From the NCBI GenBank assembly GCA_013138735.1, contig WTCE01000015.1:1-64000 (forward strand): 64,000 nt of DNA. The letters are read 5' to 3'. This document shows positions 28,074 to 37,587 of the stretch, in pieces; the first letter of the stretch is position 1, and each line of letters starts with the position of its first letter. Origin of the DNA: Crocinitomix sp. (GTDB lineage: Bacteria; Bacteroidota; Bacteroidia; Flavobacteriales_D; Crocinitomicaceae). The notes beneath the pieces are model-generated. The model made no database searches. It saw nothing but the letters and a program-made list of their open reading frames with translations, and was not told where the DNA came from. Made by a program: the position numbers and the translations under genes.

Positions 28074-30617
28074 ATGAGCCCTCCCAAAAATGAATTGTCT
28101 CCAGATGACAAAGGCAAGAAAGGAAAGGAACAGGTTCCGGAAGAATTTATTCACAACTTCAACTCTGGAATAATTCGTAAAAGCGAATACTTTGACCTAT
28201 TCATTTCTTACAAGCGAGATAATGGCGGTGACCATGGTCAAAAATTAGCAGTAGAATTACATCAAAAACTAACCGCTGATGGCTACAAAGTATGGTTAGA
28301 CAATGAGGAAATTGGTTTTTCAAATAATTTTGAGCAACGTATAGAGGAAGCTATTTTGCATTCTAAAAAAATAGCTTGTATTATTGGCCCACAATGGGTA
28401 GAATCTCCAAATTGTCGTTACGAAACTAAAAAAGCAATTGAGTTTGAAAAGCGCATCATTCCAATTCATTATCAAGAATTTCGAACATTGCTTAAATCTA
28501 AAAAAGATGAAGGCGAACTCACATTAGACCAGTGGAACAGAATTGATAAACCTCAAGAAATTGACTTTAGTGATAAAAGTAAATACCAAAAAGCGTATGA
28601 AGATTTAAAAGCTGTTTGCGATCTAAATGATGATATAACAGCACAACACAATCGCATTTCTTGTGAAAGTTATTATTGGCAGAAGTACAACAAACCAAAA
28701 AGTATGCTTCCGTTTGGAACCTACTTATCGAAAGCAAAATTATTAAGATCAAAATGCAATAGTGATGACGAACTGCCATCATTTACAAATTTACAAGACG
28801 AATTCCTGGCAGCAGCTGATGAATTTGTCTCATCTGAAGTTTCTCATCATAGGTTGGCATATATTTCTTATGCGCCAAGTGAATATGCTTTTGCTTCAGA
28901 ATTAAACCTTGAATTAAAATTGAACGGCGTTTTAACGTGGTTTGAGGAATTATCGGACGAGCCTACAGCTAAGGACAGTATACTCGCACCTGTTATAAAT
29001 TGCGACAATCTAATTGAAATTGCAAGTGAATCTACTCCAAAAGAGGATGATGAAAGAAAGGCATATGCCCGTGCAAATAACAAACGAATAATTCAAGTCA
29101 CCGAGTCGGCTGAGTTATTAAAAGCGAAGCGTGCGGATGGTGTAAAAAACATTTATTTATGGAACGATCAAGTTCGAATAGATGAATTAATTACCACAAT
29201 AAATGGAGATGCCGTTTATAATGCTGCCCATGCGATGTTGCTACAACAGGCCTTTGCTTGGGAAAAATCGGACAAAAGTAACAGTAAGTTATTACCTCTA
29301 AAGGATGCAAATAGTGCGAAAGCGTGGTATCAAAAATCAGAAAAAGCGGGAACCGAGCCACAACCCAATTTAAGTATGGTCAACTTTGCCGAGCGAAGTG
29401 TTGCTTATGCAGAAACACTACGTAAAAGGAAAGTTGGCTTATTAATAACGGCGGCACTGGGAATTGTACTCCTTATAATTTTAGGATGGTCCGCTAAAAT
29501 TGCTCTTGACAAAGCAGATGAGGCAGAGGAAAACGCAGCGCTACAAACGAAAATTGCAGAGGAAAAAGCACTAGATGCAGAGAAGGCAGAAAAAGATGCC
29601 CTGCGGTCACAGAAAGATGCGCTGCGAGCTGAGAAAGATGCGGCGCTTTCGTTAGAAGATGCCGCCATGGCAGAAATTGCCGCGATAAAAGCGCTAGACA
29701 AAGCAAACAAGGCGACAAAAGCAGCGGCCGAGGCGCTAGCCCTAGCAGCAGAATCCAAAGCCAAAGCAGATTCATCCGAAGCGAAAGCAAATGCATCCCT
29801 AGTTAAAGCAGCCGCATCTGAAGATAGAGCAAAGCAGGCGCGTATAGATGCAGATTTAGCGAATAAAGAATTAGCGAAAACAACATTAAAAACAAATGCG
29901 GCAAAACTATCACTAGAAGCTTTTGAGCTGACCTTGGACGGTAAATATGATGAAGCACAAGAAAGAGCAGACGCTGCTGTTGCCCTTTATAATCAAATAG
30001 AAGGTGAAAACTTTGAAACAGATCTGCTATACAATACCTACTATTCCATTTTATCTAAAACCAATAAAGATTCATTGAGCAACGAGGGCCAAAAATTTAT
30101 TCAGGATTATCCAATGAGTGCAGATAATGTCAAGCTTAAACATTGCAGTTACGCCATTGATAACACCTTTAGTTGGAATACCGTAAAAGACATTGGTGCA
30201 GATCGTAATCTAGCGTATTGTTTGGTCTACTCAGAGAACCGTAAATATGGCGCTTTGGGTTTGAAAAACGGAAAAATTTATCTGTTTGATGTAGCAGGAA
30301 AAGTTGTTATTGACACGGTTTCGGTTGGAACGTATCGTGTAACCTCCATGGATTTTAATTCTACAGGGTCTCAATTAGTGGCAAGCACTGTTAATGAAAA
30401 ATTCGCAATAATTCCACTGGATATCGCAAGTGGGAAAAGAAATCTCAAGAAGCAAATCATTCGAAAAGAAACTTTCGCAAGAATAGAGGAGATAGAGTTT
30501 CTCACTGATAATACAATTAGAGCATTTGGTGGAGCAATAGAAAAGGATGGCGGCATAAAAAAGACCTATCGAAAATATGCAGCCACCGTTGAAAAATTGA
30601 CGACTATTTTAGAATAA
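28074..30617 (+). CDS. TIR-domain membrane protein with coiled coil and propeller-like C-terminus
   Basis: The 847-residue protein has a TIR domain (about 39-150; YFDLFISYKRDNGGDHGQKL, KVWLDNEEIG), with Glu117 (NCRYETKKAIEF) at the place of the TIR NADase glutamate. A second, degenerate TIR-like segment lies at about 260-350 (HRLAYISYAPSEYAFAS). One transmembrane helix (about 454-476) is followed by an Ala/Glu/Lys-rich coiled coil (about 477-620). The C-terminal beta segment has WD40-like strands (VTSMDFNSTGSQLVAS) but is only two to three blades long. TIR domains in bacterial defence cleave NAD+. Its stop is 1 base before the TonB-receptor start. The C-terminus may be truncated. Confidence 0.8.
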   Translation: MSPPKNELSPDDKGKKGKEQVPEEFIHNFNSGIIRKSEYFDLFISYKRDNGGDHGQKLAVELHQKLTADGYKVWLDNEEIGFSNNFEQRIEEAILHSKKIACIIGPQWVESPNCRYETKKAIEFEKRIIPIHYQEFRTLLKSKKDEGELTLDQWNRIDKPQEIDFSDKSKYQKAYEDLKAVCDLNDDITAQHNRISCESYYWQKYNKPKSMLPFGTYLSKAKLLRSKCNSDDELPSFTNLQDEFLAAADEFVSSEVSHHRLAYISYAPSEYAFASELNLELKLNGVLTWFEELSDEPTAKDSILAPVINCDNLIEIASESTPKEDDERKAYARANNKRIIQVTESAELLKAKRADGVKNIYLWNDQVRIDELITTINGDAVYNAAHAMLLQQAFAWEKSDKSNSKLLPLKDANSAKAWYQKSEKAGTEPQPNLSMVNFAERSVAYAETLRKRKVGLLITAALGIVLLIILGWSAKIALDKADEAEENAALQTKIAEEKALDAEKAEKDALRSQKDALRAEKDAALSLEDAAMAEIAAIKALDKANKATKAAAEALALAAESKAKADSSEAKANASLVKAAASEDRAKQARIDADLANKELAKTTLKTNAAKLSLEAFELTLDGKYDEAQERADAAVALYNQIEGENFETDLLYNTYYSILSKTNKDSLSNEGQKFIQDYPMSADNVKLKHCSYAIDNTFSWNTVKDIGADRNLAYCLVYSENRKYGALGLKNGKIYLFDVAGKVVIDTVSVGTYRVTSMDFNSTGSQLVASTVNEKFAIIPLDIASGKRNLKKQIIRKETFARIEEIEFLTDNTIRAFGGAIEKDGGIKKTYRKYAATVEKLTTILE

Positions 30618-30618
30618 G

Positions 30619-33267
30619 ATGACTTTATATAAAAAAAGTATTCTCAATATTATTTTATTGATGATTTCCCAATCATCATTCAGTCAAGACTATATATATG
30701 GAAAGGTAGTAGATTTAGATTCAAACGCAATTTTTGAAGCTGTTGTTTATTGGGATGTGAAGGAAAAAGACAAACAAAAGAAAACCTTGACTGGAAGTGA
30801 TGGTACCTTTCAAATCCCTAAAATAGTGGGAGAGGAAAATCCAACACTTATTATTCAAGCATCTGGTAAAGACATTCAAGAAAGAACCTTGCTAGACGCC
30901 GAGGCCAATTACAATGAGTACATCTATGTCATAATGAAAGATAAAGGTCTTACATCCGTGACGGCATCACGTTGGGAACAATCGGTCTATGAAGTTCCTG
31001 CATCAACAGTTGTCATTACGCGTGAAGAAATAGAGCAAAATGGATACATTTCTCTGCAAGAAATATTAGAAAATGTACCCGGTTTATTTACGATAGATCA
31101 CAGATATTCATCTGGTGTTACAATTGGTATAAGGGGGTTTTGGACAGACTTTAGCCGAAACGTCATGATTCAGTTGAACGGTATGAACATGTTGAATGAA
31201 AGGCGAAATGATTTTCCTTTGGATAAAATAAATGTAGCCATTGAAGCAATTGATAGAATTGAAATTGTAAGAGGGCCTATGTCCGTAATTTATGGTGCAG
31301 GTGCATTTTTTGGTGTCATCAATATCATTACAAATGATGCGCAAGAAAAAGCGTCTAATTCAATCAACTCGAGCTTTGGTTCCCAGAACACATTTCGCGA
31401 AACATTTCGATACGCCTTGAATGAAAATGGCCTAAATCTGTCATTTAATGCCACATTGTTCCAACGTGATGGATTTGCAGAGAACTGGAGTGACCTGATT
31501 GATGGTGCTTATGCTCAACAAGATGCTGACTCGACTGCAGCAGAACATATTGGATATGTCAATGCAATCACCGCATCTGATTATTATGATAGTCTTGGCG
31601 GAAATCTTAAGGTCAATCCCGAGCGTTATTCTAGAAAACATACGGCCTTGAATTTCTCGCTTGACTATGATGGCTTCTTTTTCAATTTAAATTATGCCAA
31701 ATCAAATACGGGATTTAGTTTTAAACAACCCGGACCAGGACAACGAAATGACTATGCTACAAGTACAGCAAATTATCAAGCCGGATATAAGGGAAAACTC
31801 AGATTTGGCAACGACTTAGACTGGCAATTTAAGTTTGATTATATGCATTCAAGAGGAGATCAAATTAGTAATTGGTATGTTGACAGCGTTTATGTTTTAG
31901 GAGAAGATCGGGTCTCTTCTTATCGGTCAGAATTGAATGCACGCTATCCTATATTACCAATAAAAGGCAAACAAAGTCGCATCAAATTAGAATTGCTTGG
32001 AGGTGCGTATTACAACAATAACTTTGAAAATGGTTCATTTTACAATGCCCCAGAACAATATAAATTCAATTGGTATATAGGCTTGGATGATGGTGCCCGG
32101 GTTCAGACATACGCAGGGTATCTTCAATCTGAATTTAAGGTCGATAGTCTCGGCAAAAACAAAAATGGGTCCTTACAAATAATAGCTGGATTGCGAGGCA
32201 CAAAAGAGTCGAGTTACGGCATGAAAAATTCTTATAATCAAGATTTTATTGGAGATTTAATTGACCCAGGATTCCCTTTACCAATAGCACCGCCGACCAC
32301 ACTTACGGACACCGAATATAAAGCAACAAAAACGGCAAACGATATTTCTTTGCTCCCAAGGTTTGCAATGCTATATCACCTAAAGGGTGAAAATAATTTT
32401 GATAATTATTTCAAAGCAATGTACGGAACGGCGGTGAATGAAATCAATGTGGTTATTAATGCTAATGATAGAATGACTTCTGAATTAAAGAATGGCGTTT
32501 CGAAAGAATCAATTAAATATTTAAGCCCAGAAAAAATCTTTACTTTCGAATTGGGGCATACATTGGTTAATGAAAAAAACGGTTTCGAAATAAACACAAA
32601 CCTATTTTTAAACATGATGGATAATTTGATTACACGTCAAACGAGTAATGGAAACACTTCTGCGAATAGCTTCAATGATTCATCCCGTTTAGTGACACGC
32701 GGTATTGAACTCATTGCACGTTATACACTAAAAATAGCAGATGAAAAGGATGCGGTATTTAAAAAAAGGAAGGCTTTCTTTTTTAATGCAGGATTGACCT
32801 TGCAATCAACCGTGAGACTTAGAGACACTTTAAAAATCCCAGTTGGTGATTATTTTAATAATTGGAAATTTCACGACAGCCTTTCCTCTGACCCAATATC
32901 TTTCTCGCCGCAAGTATTGTTTAATATAAACATTGGTTATTTGCGACACTTCAAATTTGGAAAATTCTCTACCCGAATTGGTAGCAATTATGTTGGAAAA
33001 ATGGCCCCGCAAAAAGAGGGTGGTGAGTTCATGGATGACAAAATTACAGCTTCGTATTGGCGACCCTACGCAAACATTAGATTGAGTGATGTAAAAGTCG
33101 GAGGTATGGACAATGGCGGATTTTATTTTAATTTAAAGGTTTCTAATTTATTTGGTAATAATAATAAATATCACTACCCTACGGTAGATGCAGCCGTATG
33201 GGCAACTAATATGGGAGTATTGGGTCGAGGCCAACAAATATTAGGAACAATAGGATTTAAGTTTTAA
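30619..33267 (+). CDS. TonB-dependent outer-membrane receptor
   Basis: The 882-residue protein has a signal peptide (to about residue 22), then a carboxypeptidase-regulatory-like domain (about 24-110, YIYGKVVDLDSNAIFEAVVY). A plug domain (about 113-240) shows VPASTVVITREEIEQNGY, LQEILENVPGLFTID, GVTIGIRGF and RIEIVRGPMSVIYG. A 22-strand barrel ends in GTIGFKF with the terminal Phe. It imports a ligand energised by TonB; the ligand is unknown. Unusually it sits 1 base after a TIR gene and 6 bases before an NDT-TIR gene, so it is probably in the same transcript. No SusD partner is present. Confidence 0.88.
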   Translation: MTLYKKSILNIILLMISQSSFSQDYIYGKVVDLDSNAIFEAVVYWDVKEKDKQKKTLTGSDGTFQIPKIVGEENPTLIIQASGKDIQERTLLDAEANYNEYIYVIMKDKGLTSVTASRWEQSVYEVPASTVVITREEIEQNGYISLQEILENVPGLFTIDHRYSSGVTIGIRGFWTDFSRNVMIQLNGMNMLNERRNDFPLDKINVAIEAIDRIEIVRGPMSVIYGAGAFFGVINIITNDAQEKASNSINSSFGSQNTFRETFRYALNENGLNLSFNATLFQRDGFAENWSDLIDGAYAQQDADSTAAEHIGYVNAITASDYYDSLGGNLKVNPERYSRKHTALNFSLDYDGFFFNLNYAKSNTGFSFKQPGPGQRNDYATSTANYQAGYKGKLRFGNDLDWQFKFDYMHSRGDQISNWYVDSVYVLGEDRVSSYRSELNARYPILPIKGKQSRIKLELLGGAYYNNNFENGSFYNAPEQYKFNWYIGLDDGARVQTYAGYLQSEFKVDSLGKNKNGSLQIIAGLRGTKESSYGMKNSYNQDFIGDLIDPGFPLPIAPPTTLTDTEYKATKTANDISLLPRFAMLYHLKGENNFDNYFKAMYGTAVNEINVVINANDRMTSELKNGVSKESIKYLSPEKIFTFELGHTLVNEKNGFEINTNLFLNMMDNLITRQTSNGNTSANSFNDSSRLVTRGIELIARYTLKIADEKDAVFKKRKAFFFNAGLTLQSTVRLRDTLKIPVGDYFNNWKFHDSLSSDPISFSPQVLFNINIGYLRHFKFGKFSTRIGSNYVGKMAPQKEGGEFMDDKITASYWRPYANIRLSDVKVGGMDNGGFYFNLKVSNLFGNNNKYHYPTVDAAVWATNMGVLGRGQQILGTIGFKF

Positions 33268-33273
33268 GATTAA

Positions 33274-34611
33274 ATGAAGGTATTTTTAGGAGGTACAGTA
33301 AATGGTTCTAAATGGAGGAGCCTTGTTAAAGAGAAATTAACAATCAACTATTTCGATCCAGTTGTCTCTAATTGGACGGATGCAGCATACGAACGTGAGC
33401 TGTCAGAAAGGCGCTATTGTGATTATGTGCTTTACGTTTTGACTCCAAAAATGACTGGATTTTATGCCGTAGCAGAAGTTACAGATGATTCGTACCACAG
33501 ACCAGATAGAACTATTTATTGCTATTTACCAACAGATGGCGGCGATAAATTTACCAAAGAGCAAATCGAAGAGTTTGAATATTTGGGTAAAACCGTAACT
33601 AGCAACGGTGGTATTTGGTTAAGTTCATTAGAAGAAGTAATTACCTTCCTAAACTCAGCCAAAACTTCAAAAAGCTTAGAGCAAAGCACGCATTATGATG
33701 CTTTTATTTCTTATGGCAGACAAGAAAGCCAACATTTTGCAGATAGCATTTCGAATGGTTTAAATAACCAAGGATTTAGTGTTTTTCGAGATTTAAATGA
33801 AATTCCATTAATTGTTGAAAGCGAAGAATTTATATTAAAAAGTATTCTCCATTCAGATAATTTCATTTATATCATTTCACCCAATACTGTTCGTTCAGAA
33901 TACTGTAATAAAGAATTGGGATTTGCTATCAAGTATAATAAACGAATCATACCCGTGGTGCATAACCGCTTGGGAAAGGACATTCAATATTTAGACGATA
34001 TTGTTGCAAAGAAGCAAATTATTGAAATAAGAAAAGCACATGAACATTTAGACGAGGTAATTTCGGAAATAAAAAAAGTTTTGGAGACCGATCGTGAATA
34101 TCTTAAATCGCATACCGAATATTTATTTAGGGCTAAAAACTGGGATTTTAACGGAAGAAAACAAGCAGATCTTTTATATGGAAGTGAGCGCAAAAGTGCA
34201 ATCGCTTGGTTAAAGAATAAATCAGAGCATTTAGTACCCTTGCATTTGCAAAAAGAGTACGTTGAGGCATCAAAAAAAATGTCGGTATTTTATTTACCAA
34301 TTCTTTGGCTAAATAAAAAAACGCACAACTTTACCCATTTAAAATGGTTCGACAAGACTGTGCTAGTAATTTCATTGATCAATCCAATTGCCATGTCAGC
34401 TCAAATTCCTGCACTTTTAAACTTGAAAGAGAATGGCGTGAATTCGAATGATGATGGAGGTGTTTCCTTAACCATGTGGGTCATGCTTTTTGGAATCCAT
34501 GTGACATTAGTCTTGGCATCCATAAAAGACAAAGACCTTCGTTTATTTTTGAGCGCTGGCATCAGTGGAATTGTTTCTTCCACAATTATTTTAATCCTTC
34601 TATTTAGCTAG
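33274..34611 (+). CDS. NDT-like domain fused to TIR domain and membrane helices
   Basis: The 445-residue protein has an NDT-like domain (1-130; MKVFLGGTVNGSKWR, YFDPVVSNW, CDYVLYVLTPKMTGFYAVAE with candidate catalytic Glu68). A TIR domain follows (about 141-250; YDAFISYGRQES), with Glu214 (EYCNKELGFAI) at the NADase position. Two or more hydrophobic helices lie at about 365-445. NDT enzymes exchange or hydrolyse nucleoside bases, and TIR domains hydrolyse NAD+. The fusion suggests nucleotide signalling or depletion at the membrane. The gene is 6 bases after the receptor and 8 bases before a GNAT gene. Confidence 0.78.
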   Translation: MKVFLGGTVNGSKWRSLVKEKLTINYFDPVVSNWTDAAYERELSERRYCDYVLYVLTPKMTGFYAVAEVTDDSYHRPDRTIYCYLPTDGGDKFTKEQIEEFEYLGKTVTSNGGIWLSSLEEVITFLNSAKTSKSLEQSTHYDAFISYGRQESQHFADSISNGLNNQGFSVFRDLNEIPLIVESEEFILKSILHSDNFIYIISPNTVRSEYCNKELGFAIKYNKRIIPVVHNRLGKDIQYLDDIVAKKQIIEIRKAHEHLDEVISEIKKVLETDREYLKSHTEYLFRAKNWDFNGRKQADLLYGSERKSAIAWLKNKSEHLVPLHLQKEYVEASKKMSVFYLPILWLNKKTHNFTHLKWFDKTVLVISLINPIAMSAQIPALLNLKENGVNSNDDGGVSLTMWVMLFGIHVTLVLASIKDKDLRLFLSAGISGIVSSTIILILLFS

Positions 34612-34619
34612 CAGGCCTT

Positions 34620-35183
34620 ATGAAACCCAAGCAAATAAAAATTGACTCTAAATCTAGGCTCACAGGCAAATTGGCCTCCTTATCAGATGTGGATGCAATT
34701 TCAAGCTTGAACAAAAAGTGGCTGAAAAAGGGTGATATGAAGATTGACAAAAAGGCTGGTTTTCTTTTTGGTGACGCTTTGAGTAAGGAAGATCTTAAAA
34801 CGATAATAGAAAATAGGGAATTAATCGTTTCTTATGATCAAAATACATTAGCTGGATATTATCTCTTAGACAATTATTCAAAGACAACGATTTTAAGCGA
34901 GCACAAAAAGTACATTGCAAGTTGTGTGGCACATGGACTAATTTCAAAGAACAGCAAAATTTCAAAAAGGATGCAATGCGTTGTTGATGAGGAATATCAA
35001 ATGCAAGGACTTTCGAAATTGATGTTTAATGAATTACTGAAAAACACCTCATCCAAATATGACCTTTTATTCGCTACAGTTTCAAAACACAATCCAAAAT
35101 ATGCCGCACACCTTAGATCGGGTTGGGAAATAATTGATGAGATTGATGAGGTTTATTTGTTGACGTATCGCGTGACGGGGTGA
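34620..35183 (+). CDS. GNAT-family N-acetyltransferase
   Basis: The 187-residue protein shows the GNAT fold: LASLSDVDAISSLNKKWL at the N-terminus, LIVSYDQNTLAGYYLLDN strands, the acetyl-CoA loop region CVVDEEYQMQGLSKLMFNEL (V-x-x-x-x-x-x-x-G-L-S) and ATVSKHNPKYAAHLRSGWEI. The substrate is unknown. It closes the run 27699-35183 whose intergenic gaps are 1-8 bases, so it is likely cotranscribed with the TIR genes and could modify a partner protein. Confidence 0.7.
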   Translation: MKPKQIKIDSKSRLTGKLASLSDVDAISSLNKKWLKKGDMKIDKKAGFLFGDALSKEDLKTIIENRELIVSYDQNTLAGYYLLDNYSKTTILSEHKKYIASCVAHGLISKNSKISKRMQCVVDEEYQMQGLSKLMFNELLKNTSSKYDLLFATVSKHNPKYAAHLRSGWEIIDEIDEVYLLTYRVTG

Positions 35184-35259
35184 ATTGGGTTGTTTTTTTT
35201 TACGAAGCAACTTAGTCTTCTAATCAGTCCCGAAAAACAAAATGTTTATGTAAAAAATG

Positions 35260-35307
35260 TTTACAACGTTTGTAAATACGAACATAAAAGCATACATTTG
35301 TTCGTAT
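35260..35307. promoter_or_regulatory. Operator-like inverted repeats upstream of hipB
   Basis: Just upstream of the hipB start lie two inverted repeats. One is TTTACAA-N3-TTGTAAA (35260-35276); the other is ATACGAACA-N14-TGTTCGTAT (35276-35307). HipB-type antitoxins bind palindromes overlapping their own promoter, so these are good candidates for autoregulatory operators of the toxin-antitoxin pair. The second repeat ends only 11 bases before the ATG. Confidence 0.55.
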
Positions 35308-35318
35308 ATACATACGTT

Positions 35319-35636
35319 ATGGCCAACAAGAAGATTTTTTTATTACCAAAAGCACGAAAAATACTAACTGAGGTTGGTGAGAATATTAAGTTAGCACGAT
35401 TAAGAAGAAAGCTGAGTAGTGAGCAGATAGCAGAACGCGCAAACATTGGTAGAACTACGCTTTACCATATTGAAAATGGCGACCCTGGAGTCAGTATTGG
35501 TGCCTATTTACAAGTGTTAATGGTATTAAGGCTAGGTGAAGATTTTTTGGACTTAGCAAAAGATGATGAACTTGGAAGAAAACTCCAAGATGCGAATTTA
35601 ACTGCAAAAGAACGCGCACCTAAACGAAAGAAATGA
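35319..35636 (+). CDS. hipB: HipB-type antitoxin (XRE helix-turn-helix)
   Basis: I start at the ATG at 35319 (MANKKIFLLPKARKILTEVG), after the operator repeats, rather than at the upstream TTG. The 105-residue protein has an XRE helix-turn-helix (NIKLARLRRKLSSEQIAERA, IGRTTLYHIENGDPGVSIG) and a basic tail (ERAPKRKK). It overlaps the HipA-like gene by 4 bases (ATGA), the usual antitoxin-first arrangement. It should neutralise the kinase and repress the operon. Confidence 0.85.
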   Translation: MANKKIFLLPKARKILTEVGENIKLARLRRKLSSEQIAERANIGRTTLYHIENGDPGVSIGAYLQVLMVLRLGEDFLDLAKDDELGRKLQDANLTAKERAPKRKK

Positions 35637-36913
35637 AGGTCGGAAAAGAAGCTAATAAACGGACCGTATATGTGTTTGCAAACTGGCAATCCATAAAGAT
35701 TCCTACCCTAATGGGAACACTAAAATCTGTGCGCCAAAAAGGAAAAGAGATCTTTTCTTTTGAATACGATAAAGAATGGTTGGAATCGGGTCAGGCGCAG
35801 CTTCTGGATCCTGAATTACAATTATATACTGGATTGCAACATCTTGGAGGAGATCAGAAAAATTTCGGTTTGTTCTTAGATTCCTCACCCGATCGCTGGG
35901 GACGACTGCTAATGAGAAGAAGAGAAGCGGCACTAGCAAGAAAAGAAGAAAGAGCGGAACAACATCTATTTGAAACCGATTATTTACTGGGTGTTTTTGA
36001 TGGACATAGAATGGGAGCACTAAGGTTTAAGCTAAAAAAAGATGGTTCGTTTATAAATAATAACAGAGAATTAGCAAGCCCTCCATGGGCATCAATTCGG
36101 GAGTTAGAACAAATTAGTTTAAAACTGGAACAGGATGATATAATTGAAGATCCCGAATACTTAAAATGGTTGAGTATCCTCATTGCTCCAGGTGCTTCGT
36201 TAGGTGGGGCTAGACCGAAGGCAGGCATTGTTGAGAAAGACCAAAGTTTATGGATCGCAAAGTTTCCAAGCAGAAATGACGAAGGAGACATAGGGGCTTG
36301 GGAAATGCTTACTTATGAACTGGCCATAGATGCAGGAATTAAAATGGCAGAATCGAAAGCACAAAAATTCTCATCAAACTACCACACATTTCTGACTAAA
36401 AGATTTGACAGAACAAGCGGTGGTGAAAGAATACATTTCGCATCAGCAATGACAATGCTCGGCTACACAGACGGACAAGATCATGGAGATGGAATAAGCT
36501 ATTTAGAACTCGTTGAATTTATTTCAGAAAACGGAGTTAATGTGGCCGAAGATCTTGAAGAATTATGGCGAAGAATAGTATTTAGTATTTGTGTTTCGAA
36601 TACTGATGATCACCTCAGAAATCATGGTTTTATTCTTTCCGAATCCGGATGGCAATTATCGCCTGCTTACGACATTAACCCTGTTGCAACAGGTACAGGA
36701 TTAAAACTAAATATTTCTGACAACGACAACGCCTTGGATTTAGACCTAGCCATGTCAGTTCATGAATTTTTTAGGTTAAAAGAGGCCAAAGCGAATGAAA
36801 TAATAGAAGAGGTAAAATCTTCTGTTAGGAAATGGAAAACCGTTGCCACCAAATATGGCATATCAAGAGCCGAGCAAGAAATTAAAGCGCTTGCTTTTTC
36901 TAGGGCTAAATGA
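35633..36913 (+). CDS. hipA: HipA-type serine/threonine-kinase toxin
   Basis: The 426-residue protein has the HipA N-terminal subdomain (GTLKSVRQKGKEIFSFEYDK) and the kinase core. Visible are GASLGGARPKAGIV (glycine-rich loop region), TFLTKRFDRTSGGERIHFAS, the catalytic-loop motif N323-x-D325-x-H327-x-x-N330 (NTDDHLRN) and the metal-binding Asp347 (PAYDINPV). HipA kinases phosphorylate glutamyl-tRNA synthetase or related targets and induce persistence. All key residues are present, so it is probably active. It sits between two TIR-gene groups and is transcribed in the same direction. Confidence 0.88.
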   Translation: MKVGKEANKRTVYVFANWQSIKIPTLMGTLKSVRQKGKEIFSFEYDKEWLESGQAQLLDPELQLYTGLQHLGGDQKNFGLFLDSSPDRWGRLLMRRREAALARKEERAEQHLFETDYLLGVFDGHRMGALRFKLKKDGSFINNNRELASPPWASIRELEQISLKLEQDDIIEDPEYLKWLSILIAPGASLGGARPKAGIVEKDQSLWIAKFPSRNDEGDIGAWEMLTYELAIDAGIKMAESKAQKFSSNYHTFLTKRFDRTSGGERIHFASAMTMLGYTDGQDHGDGISYLELVEFISENGVNVAEDLEELWRRIVFSICVSNTDDHLRNHGFILSESGWQLSPAYDINPVATGTGLKLNISDNDNALDLDLAMSVHEFFRLKEAKANEIIEEVKSSVRKWKTVATKYGISRAEQEIKALAFSRAK

Positions 36914-37112
36914 TGTGTTAGGCGCAGTGTATTGGAAATACGCCGCACCAAATTACATTAACGACCGTGGTGTTTTGGACGAAGTATTTTGTTGCCACCA
37001 ATATTAAGAACGATTTGACTGATAGTGTGACGGGTTGATAAACCAGACCTCCTAGTTATAGCGCTGAATGATCATGCTAATAATGCCTACAGGCCATTAG
37101 AGTTTGCATGAA

Positions 37113-37143
37113 TGGTTAAAGACTGAAAAAAAATGTATATTTG
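37113..37143 (+). promoter_or_regulatory. Bacteroidota-type promoter for the second NDT/TIR unit
   Basis: TTTG at 37113-37116 is followed after exactly 19 bases by TATATTTG at 37136-37143. This fits the Bacteroidota primary-sigma consensus TTTG-N19-TAnnTTTG. Transcription would begin about 37150, some 35 bases upstream of the ATG at 37186, a normal leader length. Confidence 0.65.
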
Positions 37144-37185
37144 AATAAGTAGAACGCTTATTATAATTAACCTAACCTTCTAGAA

Positions 37186-37587
37186 ATGAAAGCTTTTATT
37201 GGTGGTGGACTAGGAGCAGATTCAGACATATTGAATCAACTCAAATCAGAATTGAAGATTGATCATTTTGATCCAAAGACGCTACCGCGTGATTTTCACA
37301 GTATTAAAATAGTGAAAGATGAATGGGAGTCTTGTGACTATTGTCTCTATGTTATCTCACCCCAAATGAAAGGGTTTGACCCAGTAGTTGACGCAGTAAA
37401 TGATTCCAACAAACGGCCAAATAAGACCTTGTACTGTTTTTTGTTAGAGGACGCGGGAAACACATTCACAGATCATCAGGTTAAATCACTTAGTACTATT
37501 GGTAAAATGGTTGAGAATAACGGAGCAAGGTTCTTCGAGTCTTTACCAACAGCTATTGAATTTCTTAATAACACGCGCACGGTTTGA
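37186..37587 (+). CDS. Stand-alone NDT-like protein, partner of the NDT-TIR gene
   Basis: The 133-residue protein carries a single NDT-like domain: MKAFIGGGLGADSDILNQL, IDHFDP, CDYCLYVISPQMKGFDPVVD, FTDHQVKSLSTIGKMVENNG. The position of Glu68 in the fused copies is Asp here (VVDAVNDSN), so activity is uncertain. The TGA stop overlaps the TTG start of the next gene, which suggests translational coupling at a fixed ratio. It resembles the lone NDT-like gene at 27699, which likewise precedes a TIR gene. Confidence 0.65.
   Translation: MKAFIGGGLGADSDILNQLKSELKIDHFDPKTLPRDFHSIKIVKDEWESCDYCLYVISPQMKGFDPVVDAVNDSNKRPNKTLYCFLLEDAGNTFTDHQVKSLSTIGKMVENNGARFFESLPTAIEFLNNTRTV

Noticed and set aside
29405-29796. 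Ala/Ser-rich and Leu-rich open frames on the minus strand
   Set aside because: They lie opposite the Ala/Glu/Lys coiled coil of the TIR protein; the biased codons of that coil produce long antisense frames. No start context or homology.
35703-36291. Two minus-strand frames of about 100 codons within hipA
   Set aside because: They are antisense to conserved kinase motifs and carry no signals of their own.
36914-36950. Hairpin after hipA as a Rho-independent terminator
   Set aside because: The stem is bulged and is not followed by a T-run, so I do not call it.
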